Shown here: one piece after another, positions 7,944 to 15,126 of the stretch
Layout of the letters: each line of letters opens with the position of its first letter
Numbering within the stretch: the stretch's first letter is position 1
NCBI GenBank assembly: GCA_004554085.1
Contig: SFNY01000064.1
Coordinates: forward strand, 1 to 20,000
Direction: 5' to 3'
DNA: 20,000 nt
Source of the DNA: Clostridiales bacterium
GTDB lineage: Bacteria; Bacillota; Clostridia; Christensenellales; Aristaeellaceae
The notes under the pieces: generated by a model
What the model saw: the letters and a program-made list of their open reading frames with translations, nothing else
What the model was told of the DNA's origin: nothing
The model's database searches: none
Program-made: the position numbers and the translations under genes

Positions 7944-8303
7944 GTGAAGAAATGGTTCGACGAGGAGTATGCCTGGGAGATCGAGGTCATCGGCTTTCTG
8001 CGGGGCGAGCGCACGGAGCACTACTGCCGCAACGGCGAGGAGATCGGAGACAAATATCACTGCACCTACGGCTGTCCGGTCAATCAGGACGGTCAGGGCA
8101 TCTGCTCGAAGGCGATGATTACGATGTTTCCCATCATGGAGGCCGTGCGCAGCGGCGGCGATCTTCGAAACATCGGCGGCAGTGGAAAATATTGCAAGGA
8201 CGTGGTGTGTCCCGACGGGTGCGTGCTGTTCCGCATGACCGCCACGCCGCTGGGCAATGAAAACTTCTTCCGGGGCCGCTTCTTTGAAGCGCCGGAGGAA
8301 TGA
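7944..8303 (+). CDS. Small cysteine-rich protein, TIGR04076-like
   Basis: This 119-residue soluble protein has seven cysteines (28, 40, 44, 54, 84, 89 and 93) and the segments GEEIGDKYHC, GICSKAMITMFP and VVCPDGCVLFRM. This pattern of an N-terminal strand, a GD box, a CPDG box and a GICxxA helix resembles the uncharacterised TIGR04076 family, which has no known reaction. I make this assignment from memory of the pattern only. It starts with GTG at 7944, 8 bases after GGAGG (7931-7935), and lies 3 bases after the phosphatidyltransferase stop, so the two are co-translated. The cysteines could bind a metal or respond to redox state. Confidence 0.8.
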   Translation: MKKWFDEEYAWEIEVIGFLRGERTEHYCRNGEEIGDKYHCTYGCPVNQDGQGICSKAMITMFPIMEAVRSGGDLRNIGGSGKYCKDVVCPDGCVLFRMTATPLGNENFFRGRFFEAPEE

Positions 8304-8312
8304 TCTGGAAAA

Positions 8313-8368
8313 TTGACACATTTCCCTGCAAAACCGGACTATCGGCTGCGGGGATTTTGCCTTACAAT
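8313..8368 (+). promoter_or_regulatory. Candidate promoter region of the pspC-ABC operon
   Basis: TTGACA (8313-8318) within AAAATTGACACAT is followed exactly 44 bases later by TACAAT (8363-8368). The hexamer at the -35 spacing for TACAAT (8340-8345, TATCGG) is poor. The layout, the CAT after TTGACA and a shared CTAT (8339-8342) match the region at 5259-5314. GGAAA and TTTCC flank the TTGACA as a short inverted repeat here only. Confidence 0.5.
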
Positions 8369-8417
8369 GGGGAGCGTCAAGAGAACAAAGACGAAAACCC
8401 ATTGGAGGATGAATTAC

Positions 8418-8612
8418 ATGAACAAGCGGCTTTACAGATCCAATCGAAACAAGATGCTCTGTGGCGTGTGCGGCGGCATCGCCGAATATTTTGACATCGA
8501 CCCCGCGCTGGTGCGGCTGGGATGGATTGTATTCTGCATCCTGGGCGGCAGCGGCGCGCTGGCCTATCTGATCGCAACCATCATCATGCCGCGCAGGCCG
8601 CTGGGCTGCTGA
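8418..8612 (+). CDS. PspC-domain membrane protein
   Basis: This 64-residue single-domain PspC protein opens with LYRSNRNKMLCGVCGGIAEY, the classic amphipathic and glycine motif of the family, followed by DIDPALVRLGWI and one transmembrane helix (about residues 33-56). PspC proteins take part in envelope stress responses, sensing or adjusting membrane state, and stand-alone versions are common in Firmicutes. I chose the ATG at 8418 because GGAGG at 8404-8408 touches the in-frame ATG at 8409 and is well placed only for the second. It is the first gene of an operon with the ABC exporter that starts 20 bases later. Confidence 0.9.
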   Translation: MNKRLYRSNRNKMLCGVCGGIAEYFDIDPALVRLGWIVFCILGGSGALAYLIATIIMPRRPLGC

Positions 8613-8632
8613 GCGCGCATCGGGAGGAAACC

Positions 8633-9547
8633 ATGGAAAACGTACTGGAAATTTCGCACCTCTGCAAGCGCTTCGGCGACGTGCAGGCGGTGCAGGACCT
8701 GAGCTTTCAGGTGCGGGAGGGCGAGCTGTTCGCCTTTCTGGGCGTGAACGGCGCGGGCAAGTCCACCACCATCAACATCATCTGCGGCCAGCTCGAGCGG
8801 GACAGCGGCAGCGTGCGCATCTGCGGAACCGAGCTGGATGCGGGCGACCGGCAACTGCGGAGCAAGCTGGGCGTGGTGTTCCAGAGCTCCGCGCTGGACA
8901 GGAGCCTGACGGTGCGGGACAACCTGGCCAGCCGCGCGGCGCTGTACGGCATCACCGGAAAGGAATTTGCACAGCGGCTCGACGAGCTTGCGGAGCTTTT
9001 GGACTTCGGCGACCTGCTCAAGCGCACGCTGGGCAAGCTCTCCGGCGGACAGCGGCGGCGCATCGACATCGCCCGGGCGCTGGTGCACGATCCGAAGATC
9101 CTGATTCTGGACGAGCCCACCACCGGTCTGGATCCCCAGACCCGCAAGCTGATGTGGGACGCGGTGCAGCGCATGCGCCGCGAGCGGCAGATGACGGTGT
9201 TCCTCACCACCCACTACATGGAGGAGGCCGCCGACGCAGACTACGTGGTAATCCTGGACAGCGGCAGGATCGCCGCCGAGGGCACGCCGCTGATGCTGAA
9301 GAACGCATACACCGGCGACTTCATCACCCTCTACGGCGCCAGCGAGGAGGAGGTGCGGTCGCTGAACCGGCCCTTTATCCGCATGCGGGACGCCTACCGC
9401 ATCGCCGTGTCCGATACGGCTGCGGCCACGGAGCTGATCCTGCGAAGGCCGGAGCTGTTCCGGGACTATGAGATCACCAAGGGCAAGATGGACGACGTGT
9501 TCCTGGCCGTGACCGGCAAGAAGCTGACGGGAGGTGCGGAAAAATGA
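8633..9547 (+). CDS. ABC-2 type exporter, ATP-binding protein
   Basis: This 304-residue ATPase is of the DrrA/CcmA-like export class and would drive the permease encoded next. Visible motifs are Walker A GVNGAGKST (37-45), the Q-loop in VVFQSSALD (81-89), the signature LSGGQRRR (136-143), Walker B ILILDEPTTGLD (156-167) and the H-loop in LTTHYMEEAADADY. About 85 residues after the nucleotide-binding domain form the C-terminal extension usual for this group. GGGAGG (8622-8627) precedes the ATG. Cargo could be a drug, peptide, lipid or polysaccharide, and no neighbour fixes it. The stop overlaps the permease start in ATGA (9544-9547). Confidence 0.95.
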   Translation: MENVLEISHLCKRFGDVQAVQDLSFQVREGELFAFLGVNGAGKSTTINIICGQLERDSGSVRICGTELDAGDRQLRSKLGVVFQSSALDRSLTVRDNLASRAALYGITGKEFAQRLDELAELLDFGDLLKRTLGKLSGGQRRRIDIARALVHDPKILILDEPTTGLDPQTRKLMWDAVQRMRRERQMTVFLTTHYMEEAADADYVVILDSGRIAAEGTPLMLKNAYTGDFITLYGASEEEVRSLNRPFIRMRDAYRIAVSDTAAATELILRRPELFRDYEITKGKMDDVFLAVTGKKLTGGAEK

Positions 9548-10449
9548 CCCAGCTCTGTGCGCTGATCCGGCGCAATGTGAAGCTCTACTTCAAGGACAAG
9601 GGCATGTTCTTCACCTCGCTGATCACCCCGCTGATCCTGCTGGTGCTCTACGGAACCTTCCTCGGAAACGTCTACGAGGACAGCTTCCGCGGTGCGCTGG
9701 AGGCTGCCGGAGCTGCCGTGCCGGACAAGCTCATCGGCGGCTGCGTGGGCGGGGAGCTGACCTCGTCGCTGCTGGCGGTTTGCTGCATCACCGTGGCCTT
9801 CTGCTCCAACTTTCTGATGGTGCAGGATAAGGTCGGCGGCGCGCGGCGGGATCTGACCGTCTCCCCGGTGGGGCGCGGCACGCTGGCGCTGGGCTACTAC
9901 ATCGCCAACCTGATCTCCACGCTGCTGGTGTGCTTCTGTGCGGTGGGACTCTGCCTGATCTATGTCTCCCGTGTGGGCTGGTACCTCACGGCGCAGGACG
10001 TGCTGCGGATTCTGCTGGACGTGCTGCTGCTGGTGATCTTCGGCTCGGCGCTCTCCAGCGTCATCAACGTCTTCATCCGCAGCCAGGGCCAGATGTCGGC
10101 GGTGGGAACCATCGTCAGCGCGGGCTACGGCTTCCTTTGCGGCGCGTACATGCCCATCTCCCAGTTCTCCGAGGGCCTGCAGAAGCTCATCTCCCTGCTG
10201 CCCGGCACCTACGGCACCTCGCTTTTGCGCAACCACTGGCTGGGCGGAACCTTTGCCGAGATGGCGCGCCAGGGCTTTCCGGAGCCGGTGGTGGAAGCCA
10301 TCAAGGACTCCATGGACTGCAACCTCTACTTCTTCGGAAGCAGGGTGGAGATCGGAGCCATGTATCTGATTCTTGCGGGCGCGGCTGCGGCGCTGATCGC
10401 GGTCTACGTGCTGCTGAACCTGTGCATTGGTCGGAAGCATAGAACTTGA
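9544..10449 (+). CDS. ABC-2 type exporter, permease
   Basis: This 301-residue membrane protein has about six transmembrane helices: near 23-42, 75-92, 110-140, 155-180, 195-215 and 275-293. The segment GARRDLTVSPVGRGTLALGYY between helices 2 and 3 is typical of the DrrB/YadH ABC2_membrane family. It forms the channel for the ATPase encoded immediately upstream, with which its start overlaps by 4 bases. A large loop at about 40-70 between helices 1 and 2 and another at 225-270 probably face outside. The substrate is unknown. Confidence 0.93.
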   Translation: MTQLCALIRRNVKLYFKDKGMFFTSLITPLILLVLYGTFLGNVYEDSFRGALEAAGAAVPDKLIGGCVGGELTSSLLAVCCITVAFCSNFLMVQDKVGGARRDLTVSPVGRGTLALGYYIANLISTLLVCFCAVGLCLIYVSRVGWYLTAQDVLRILLDVLLLVIFGSALSSVINVFIRSQGQMSAVGTIVSAGYGFLCGAYMPISQFSEGLQKLISLLPGTYGTSLLRNHWLGGTFAEMARQGFPEPVVEAIKDSMDCNLYFFGSRVEIGAMYLILAGAAAALIAVYVLLNLCIGRKHRT

Positions 10450-10482
10450 CATGCGGAGCAAGTTTTCAGGAGGAACATGCGG

Positions 10483-10995
10483 ATGAAACCCAAGGCGATC
10501 GTATACACGTCCAACACCGGCTACACCGCGCAGTACGCGCGCATGCTGGAGGAGCGCACCGGATGGAAGGCCCATTCCCTGGACGAGGCCTGGGGCGCGC
10601 TGGAAAAAGACACCCCGGTGCTCTATCTGGGCTGGCTGATGGCTGGTCAGGTGAAGGGCCTGAAGAAGGCGCAGAAGCGCTTCAAAATCTGCGCGGTCTG
10701 CGGCGTGTGCATGGGGCAGACCGGATCGCAGATCGAGGATGTGCGCAAGACAAACGCGCTGCCGTCGGAGCTTCCCGTGTACACTATGCAGGGCGGCTTC
10801 GACATGAAGCGGCTGCATGGCGTGTATAAATTCATGATGACGATCATGGGAAAGACCATGGGCAAGCGCCTCTCGCAGAAGCCGAATCTCAGCCCGGAGG
10901 AGAGGGATATGCTGCGGCTGCTGAAGGAGGGCGGCAGCTGCGTGTCTGAGGAGAACCTGTCCGGCTTGCTGGCCTGGTGCAGGGAACAAAAATAG
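10483..10995 (+). CDS. Flavodoxin-like protein
   Basis: This 170-residue soluble protein begins with a beta strand followed by SNTGYTAQYARML, the FMN phosphate-binding loop of flavodoxins (TSNTGYT at about 9-15). Later come PVLYLGWLMAGQVKGLKKA and YTMQGGFD, which fit the flavodoxin fold and the HemG-like (flavodoxin-5) subgroup. Its role is presumably low-potential electron transfer or quinone reduction, and the partner is unknown. AGGAGG (10468-10473) is only 3 bases before the ATG at 10477 but 9 before the ATG at 10483, so I use the latter. It closes the pspC/ABC operon after a 33-base gap and is followed by a terminator. Confidence 0.85.
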   Translation: MKPKAIVYTSNTGYTAQYARMLEERTGWKAHSLDEAWGALEKDTPVLYLGWLMAGQVKGLKKAQKRFKICAVCGVCMGQTGSQIEDVRKTNALPSELPVYTMQGGFDMKRLHGVYKFMMTIMGKTMGKRLSQKPNLSPEERDMLRLLKEGGSCVSEENLSGLLAWCREQK

Positions 10996-11012
10996 AGACT
11001 GGCAAAAAGATG

Positions 11013-11043
11013 CGTCGCAATTCAAAGGAATTGCGGCGTTTTT
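11013..11043 (+). terminator. Rho-independent terminator after the flavodoxin-like gene
   Basis: An 11-base-pair stem (11013-11023 with 11028-11038, one G-T wobble) has a 4-base loop AAAG and is followed by TTTTT. It is 17 bases past the stop codon and ends operon 4. Confidence 0.92.
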
Positions 11044-11344
11044 GTATGGATTAAAGCTGTCTTTTTCAGCAGAAACCGCCTGGAGACGCATTCCGGGGCG
11101 CGGCAGCTGTACCGTCTCATTGCCCGTGAGCGAGAAATGGGCGGGCTGGATTGTACTTAAAATGCGTAAATTTGCAGATTTTCAAACGTTGGGAGGTGAA
11201 GAACGAACAATTTTTTGGAGGTAAATGTGATGACATTCCTTTAATGAAATGTTATCGGCAAACCGATGTTTGCAGCGTTCGCATGGCATTTTGTGGCATT
11301 GGACAGCACATATTTTATGCAAAACTGCGTCTTTGAAAAAATAA
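11044..11344. other. AT-rich intergenic stretch without a supported gene
   Basis: This is about 300 bases between the flavodoxin terminator and the sugar importer promoter. The second half (from about 11140) is clearly richer in A and T than the coding DNA around it. It holds GGGAGG and GGAGG tracts (near 11191-11222) and a short perfect inverted repeat, ATCGG-CAAA-CCGAT (11254-11267). Small open frames exist but have no matching ribosome site and no recognisable product. It is most likely a regulatory zone or the remains of a lost gene. Confidence 0.5.
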
Positions 11345-11373
11345 TTGACAAAGTGACAGTAAAAGGATAAAAT
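11345..11373 (+). promoter_or_regulatory. Sigma-A promoter of the sugar ABC importer operon
   Basis: A perfect -35 TTGACA (11345-11350), a 17-base spacer and -10 TAAAAT (11368-11373) predict a start near 11380. The leader before the ATPase ATG (11495) is then about 115 bases. Confidence 0.82.
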
Positions 11374-11382
11374 AGAACCATG

Positions 11383-11390
11383 TAATATTA
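11383..11390. promoter_or_regulatory. Possible operator palindrome at the transcription start
   Basis: TAATATTA is a perfect 8-base palindrome that overlaps the expected start site of the sugar importer promoter, a common place for repressor binding. No regulator is identified, so this is a weak call. Confidence 0.35.
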
Positions 11391-11455
11391 TGGGCGTGTG
11401 CATGAGGAATTTCCGTCCAGATTGTACCGCCGTCGTAGAGATCCAACTGTAAATT

Positions 11456-11469
11456 GCGCCGGGCGGCGC
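11456..11469 (+). other. GC-rich hairpin in the ABC operon leader
   Basis: GCGCC (11456-11460) pairs with GGCGC (11465-11469) around a 4-base loop, 12 bases ahead of the purine-rich ribosome site of the ATPase gene. There is no T run, so it is not a terminator. It may affect mRNA stability or translation. Confidence 0.4.
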
Positions 11470-11494
11470 AGCAGCGAGGGAGGAAGGGAATTGA

Positions 11495-12980
11495 ATGGCA
11501 GAGAATAATCTTTCGCACGAAGTCATTCTGACGATGGAAGGAATTGACAAATCCTTCCCGGGCGTGCACGCGCTGGATCATGTCAATCTGGAGGTTCGCA
11601 GGGGCGAGGTACACGCGCTGATGGGCGAGAACGGCGCCGGCAAGTCTACGCTGATGAAGGTGCTCACGGGCATCTACACCAAGGATTCCGGTACCATCAC
11701 CTATGAGGGCAAGGAGGTCGAATTCCACGGCCCGAAGGAAGCGCAGGAGGCGGGCATCGTCATCGTTCACCAGGAGCTGAACATGATGAACCACCTGACC
11801 GTTGCGCAGAACATCTTCATCGGCCGCGAATTCATGAAGGATGAACGAGGAGTCCAAGAAGCTCTTCGAGCAGCTGGGCATCAACATCGATCCCACCGAG
11901 AAGATGGGCAACCTGACCGTCGGCAAGCAGCAGATGTGCGAGATTGCCAAGGCCATCTCCCACAAGGCCAAGGTCATCATCTTCGACGAGCCCTCCGCCG
12001 CGCTGACCGAGGCGGAAATCGAGGAGCTGTTCAAGATCATCCGCGACCTGCGCGACAAGCAGCTGGGCATCGTCTACATCTCGCACCGCATGGACGAGAT
12101 CAAGGTCATCACCGACCGCGTCACCGTCATGCGCGACGGCGGTTACGTTGGCACGCTCATCACCAAGGATTGCACCAAGGACGACATCATCAACATGATG
12201 GTCGGCCGCGTGATCTATGAGGATCCCAAGACCAAGAGCATGGTTCCGCCGGATGCGCCGGTGGTGCTGAAGGTCGAGCACCTCAACGCGGGCAAGATGG
12301 TGCAGGACGTGAGCTTTGAGCTGCACAAGGGCGAGATTCTGGGCTTCTCCGGCCTGATGGGCGCGGGACGCACCGAGACGGCGCGCGCGCTGTTCGGCGC
12401 GGATCCCAAGGAGAGCGGCGACATCTACGTCAACGGCAAGAAGGTGGACATCAAGAGCCCCAAGGACGCGGTTGCGCTGGGCATCGGCTATCTGTCCGAG
12501 GACAGAAAGCGCTACGGCATCGTCGTGGACAAGAGCGTGGCCGAGAACTCCACCATGGCCCACCTCAAAAACTTCGTCAAGGGCCTCTTCATCGACAAGA
12601 AGAAGGAAGTTGCGGCCACCGAGGATTACATCAAGCGTCTGAACACCAAGACGCCGAGCACCGATCAGCTCGTCGTCAACCTGTCCGGCGGCAATCAGCA
12701 GAAGGTCGTTCTGGCCAAGTGGCTGGTCAAGGACTGCGACATCCTGATCTTTGACGAACCGACCCGCGGCATCGACGTCGGCGCGAAGAGCGAGATCTAT
12801 CACCTGATGAACGAACTGGTCGCACAGGGCAAGTCCATCATCATGATCTCCTCCGAAATGACGGAGATTCTGCGCATGAGCGACCGCATCGTGGTCATGT
12901 GCGAGGGCAAGAAGACCGCTGAGATCGATATTGCCGGGGCTACTCAGGAAAGCATTATGCACGCTGCGACGCTGCGCTGA
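11495..12980 (+). pseudogene. Sugar ABC importer ATPase (RbsA/MglA type), frameshifted
   Basis: The full gene would encode a two-domain sugar-import ATPase of about 500 residues. Frame 1 starts at the ATG at 11495 behind AGGAAGGG (11481-11488), has Walker A GENGAGKST (44-52) and reads normally to NIFIGREFMKD (residue 116, base 11842). There the homology moves to another frame, which continues MNEESKKLFEQLG from 11841 to the stop at 12980. Relatives have about 11 residues between GREF and the following Met, but only 7 bases remain here. This implies a net loss of about 26 bases, perhaps between the nearby ATGAAGG and ATGAACG. The shifted first frame stays open to 12220 only as nonsense. The cause may be real mutation or an assembly error. 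Confidence 0.85.
11841..12980 (+). CDS. 3' part of the frameshifted sugar ABC ATPase, possibly translated on its own
   Basis: These 379 residues hold most of the first nucleotide-binding domain except Walker A: LTVGKQQMCEIAKA is the signature region, VIIFDEPSAALT is Walker B and VYISHRMDE is the H-loop. The second domain follows complete: FSGLMGAGRTETARALFG (the usual degenerate Walker A of this family), the RbsA/MglA segment GYLSEDRKRYG, signature LSGGNQQK, and ILIFDEPTRGIDVGA. It begins with an in-frame ATG inside the upstream fragment. Only AAGG (11837-11840) precedes it, so initiation would rely on coupling. The next permease starts 13 bases after the stop, and its gene is intact. Whether a split protein functions is unknown. 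Confidence 0.7.
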   Translation: MNEESKKLFEQLGINIDPTEKMGNLTVGKQQMCEIAKAISHKAKVIIFDEPSAALTEAEIEELFKIIRDLRDKQLGIVYISHRMDEIKVITDRVTVMRDGGYVGTLITKDCTKDDIINMMVGRVIYEDPKTKSMVPPDAPVVLKVEHLNAGKMVQDVSFELHKGEILGFSGLMGAGRTETARALFGADPKESGDIYVNGKKVDIKSPKDAVALGIGYLSEDRKRYGIVVDKSVAENSTMAHLKNFVKGLFIDKKKEVAATEDYIKRLNTKTPSTDQLVVNLSGGNQQKVVLAKWLVKDCDILIFDEPTRGIDVGAKSEIYHLMNELVAQGKSIIMISSEMTEILRMSDRIVVMCEGKKTAEIDIAGATQESIMHAATLR

Positions 12981-12993
12981 CAGGAGGGTAATT

Positions 12994-13956
12994 ATGGAAA
13001 AATTCAAGAATTTACCAATTGTCAAGAAATTGGGATTCAACCGCATCGTGCTGGTTGTAATCATGGTTCTATTGTACTTCCTGTTCTCCGTGGTCAGCGG
13101 CCGTCCCCTGGACATGGGCAACGTGCTCAATACCGTTGACTTCATGGGCTTCCTGGCGCTGGGCGTGACCTTCGTCATCGCCACCGGCGGCATCGACTTC
13201 TCCATCGGCCCGGTGATGTTCTGCTCCGGCCTGGTTGGCGGACAGCTTCTGGTGGTTCACGGCTGGCCGCTCTGGACGGCCCTGCTCGTCACCATCCTCG
13301 TCGGCCTCGCCTTCGGCGTCGCCAACGGCGTGATGGTCGCCTACATGAAGCTCCCGTCCTTCATCTCCTCCATGGCCTCCATGCGCATCGCCAAGGGCAT
13401 CGGCCTGCTGGCGACCAACTCCGCCGGCGTCAGCTGGCCCTCCAGCGGCGCTGAGAACGACTGGTACCGCAATCTGGTCAGCTGCAACGGCGTGCCGGTC
13501 GGCCTGATCATCCTGCTCGTCACGGCGATCGTCTGCGCCATCGTTCTGAACAAGACCCGCATCGGTCGCTACATCCTCTGCATCGGCTCCAACCGCGAGG
13601 CGGTTCGCCTCTCCGGCGTGGATACCCGCAGGTGGGAAGCGCTGGCCTATGTATTCTGCGGCCTGCTGGCCGGCGTCGCCGCCATCATGTACGCGGGCGC
13701 GATCACCAAGTTCGCGGCCGGTCAGGGCGACGTGTTCAACAACAACGCCATCGCAGCCTGCGTCATGGGCGGCACCTCCATGGCGGGCGGCACGGCCTCC
13801 ATCGCCGGCAGCCTGATCGGTATCTTCATCATCTCCATGCTGCGCGTCGGCATCACCGCGATGAAGTTCAGCCCCGACTGGCAGTACATCATCACCGGCG
13901 TCATCGTGGCGCTGTGCGTATTCGCGGACATTCGCAGCCGCGCACGCAAAAAGTGA
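12994..13956 (+). CDS. Sugar ABC importer permease (RbsC type), first paralog
   Basis: This 320-residue membrane protein of the BPD_transp_2 family has about eight to ten helices. Diagnostic pieces are GVTFVIATGGIDFSIGPVM (about 57-75), LNKTRIGRYILCIGSN and EAVRLSGVDTRRWEALAYVFCGL in the cytoplasmic coupling region, and a glycine-rich CVMGGTSMAGGTASIAGSLIG near residues 262-282. It pairs with the paralog encoded downstream to form the channel. The ATG at 12994 follows AGGAGGG. The upstream frame from 12931 overlaps the ATPase and has no ribosome site. It begins 13 bases after the ATPase stop and is followed 26 bases later by the second permease. Confidence 0.95.
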   Translation: MEKFKNLPIVKKLGFNRIVLVVIMVLLYFLFSVVSGRPLDMGNVLNTVDFMGFLALGVTFVIATGGIDFSIGPVMFCSGLVGGQLLVVHGWPLWTALLVTILVGLAFGVANGVMVAYMKLPSFISSMASMRIAKGIGLLATNSAGVSWPSSGAENDWYRNLVSCNGVPVGLIILLVTAIVCAIVLNKTRIGRYILCIGSNREAVRLSGVDTRRWEALAYVFCGLLAGVAAIMYAGAITKFAAGQGDVFNNNAIAACVMGGTSMAGGTASIAGSLIGIFIISMLRVGITAMKFSPDWQYIITGVIVALCVFADIRSRARKK

Positions 13957-13982
13957 CAACTAGAGGAACAGGAGGACAGAAT

Positions 13983-14984
13983 ATGCAAACATTAAATAAG
14001 AGCGGGCGCACCCGCAAGTTTGATCTTCAGCGAATCGTTGTTCTGGCTGTCGCGATCGTGCTGGCTGCGGTATTCAGCATTGCAAGCAAGGAGTTCCGTC
14101 AGTATACGACCATCGTCACGCTGCTTGACTCCTTCTACTACTTCGCCTTCATGTCCATCGGCGTCACCTTCTGTCTGATCTCCGGCGGCAACGACCTGTC
14201 CGTCGGTACCGGCATGGTGTGCTACGCAATGATCGCCGGCATGCTGGTCAAGGACTTCGGCTGCCCGGTCTGGGTCGGCATGATCGTCGCCGTTGTGCTG
14301 GGCCTCATCTTCGGCACACTCAACGGCGTGATGGTCGCCATCATGAACCTGCCCGCCTTCATCGCAACCCTGTGCACCATGCTGATTACCCGCGGTCTTA
14401 GCTCGGTTGCCTGCGGCGGCGCGTCCATCTCCTGGCCGGCCCGCGCCTCTGAGGAGGGCTGGTTCCGCAACATCTTCAAGTACATGATGCCCAACGCCCT
14501 CGGCAAAAAGACGCCCATTCCCACAGGACTGATCGTCGTGCTGATCGCGATCATCATCATGTCCATCATCCTGAACAAGACCCGCATCGGCCGCTACATC
14601 ATCGCCATCGGCTCCAACAAGGAGGCCGCGCGCCTGTCCGGCGTGAACGTGGTGAAGTATCAGATGTCTGCCTACATCATCTCCGGCCTGTTCGCCGGCA
14701 TCGCGGGCATCGCCTTCGCGGCCAGCAACGCCTCCTCGATCACGGCCTCGTCCGGTCTCGGACTTGAGCTGGACGCCATCGGCGGCGCGATCATCGGCGG
14801 CACGTCCATGACCGGCGGCTCCGGCAGCATCATCGGCTCAATGATCGGTATTCTGATCCTGGCGCTGCTGAAGAACGGCCTGCCGAAGATCGGCCTCACC
14901 GGCGACTGGCAGCACGTCATCACCGGCATCATCCTGATCGCCGCCATCTGGTTCGACGTAATCAAGAACCGCAAGAAGGCGTAA
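13983..14984 (+). CDS. Sugar ABC importer permease (RbsC type), second paralog
   Basis: This is a 333-residue paralog of the preceding permease with the same layout: GVTFCLISGGNDLSVGTGM (about 60-78), LNKTRIGRYIIAIGSNKEA, ARLSGVNVVKYQMSAYIISG, and GGTSMTGGSGSIIGSMIG near the C-terminus. A region of about 20 residues, around KYMMPNALGKKTPIP, is longer than in the first paralog. Two different permeases imply a heterodimer, which is less usual for RbsABC systems, where one RbsC often forms a homodimer. GGAGG at 13971-13975 precedes the ATG at 13983. The next gene has its own promoter after 15025. Confidence 0.95.
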   Translation: MQTLNKSGRTRKFDLQRIVVLAVAIVLAAVFSIASKEFRQYTTIVTLLDSFYYFAFMSIGVTFCLISGGNDLSVGTGMVCYAMIAGMLVKDFGCPVWVGMIVAVVLGLIFGTLNGVMVAIMNLPAFIATLCTMLITRGLSSVACGGASISWPARASEEGWFRNIFKYMMPNALGKKTPIPTGLIVVLIAIIIMSIILNKTRIGRYIIAIGSNKEAARLSGVNVVKYQMSAYIISGLFAGIAGIAFAASNASSITASSGLGLELDAIGGAIIGGTSMTGGSGSIIGSMIGILILALLKNGLPKIGLTGDWQHVITGIILIAAIWFDVIKNRKKA

Positions 14985-15025
14985 GGCAAACGGCGGGAAT
15001 TATTGCGGCAATTGTTAAAAGATGG

Positions 15026-15054
15026 TTGACGTTGTATGGTTTTAAGCGTATAAT
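15026..15054 (+). promoter_or_regulatory. Internal promoter for the substrate-binding protein gene
   Basis: The -35 TTGACG (15026-15031), 17-base spacer and perfect -10 TATAAT (15049-15054) predict a start near 15061. It would add expression of the binding protein beyond the main operon promoter, as expected for the subunit needed in excess. Confidence 0.82.
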
Positions 15055-15076
15055 GTTAACTGCACCAAAACGATGA

Positions 15077-15095
15077 TTACCGCGAAAAGCGGTAA
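15077..15095 (+). other. Stem-loop in the 5' leader of the substrate-binding protein gene
   Basis: TTACCGC (15077-15083) and GCGGTAA (15089-15095) form a perfect 7-base-pair stem with a GAAAA loop, 16 bases before AAGGAGG. It lacks a T run, so it is not a terminator. A role in mRNA protection near the 5' end is plausible. Confidence 0.55.
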
Positions 15096-15126
15096 ACATA
15101 AAACACTTTTCAAGGAGGAACTTTCT

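Noticed and set aside
10446..10451. TTGACA just after the exporter permease as a promoter for the flavodoxin
   Set aside because: No -10 box lies 16-19 bases downstream, where the ribosome site already sits.
9466..11091. 541-residue minus-strand frame opposite the exporter and flavodoxin genes
   Set aside because: It runs through the terminator at 11013-11043 and has no ribosome site or recognised domain. It comes from GC-rich third positions.
11042..11336. Small plus-strand frames in the gap before the sugar importer
   Set aside because: Their starts have no well-placed ribosome site, the frames overlap one another, and the products match nothing recognisable.
11834..11846. Programmed ribosomal frameshift in the ABC ATPase
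   Set aside because: There is no slippery heptamer or downstream pseudoknot signal, and relatives appear to have extra residues at the join, so a deletion explains it better.
11832..13205. 457-residue minus-strand frame opposite the ABC ATPase
   Set aside because: It is a shadow of the plus-strand gene, with leucine, aspartate and histidine rich nonsense and no recognisable domain.
14985..15025. Terminator between the second permease and the binding protein
   Set aside because: Only ATTGC-G-GCAAT is found, with too short a loop and no T run, so read-through into the binding protein gene is likely.
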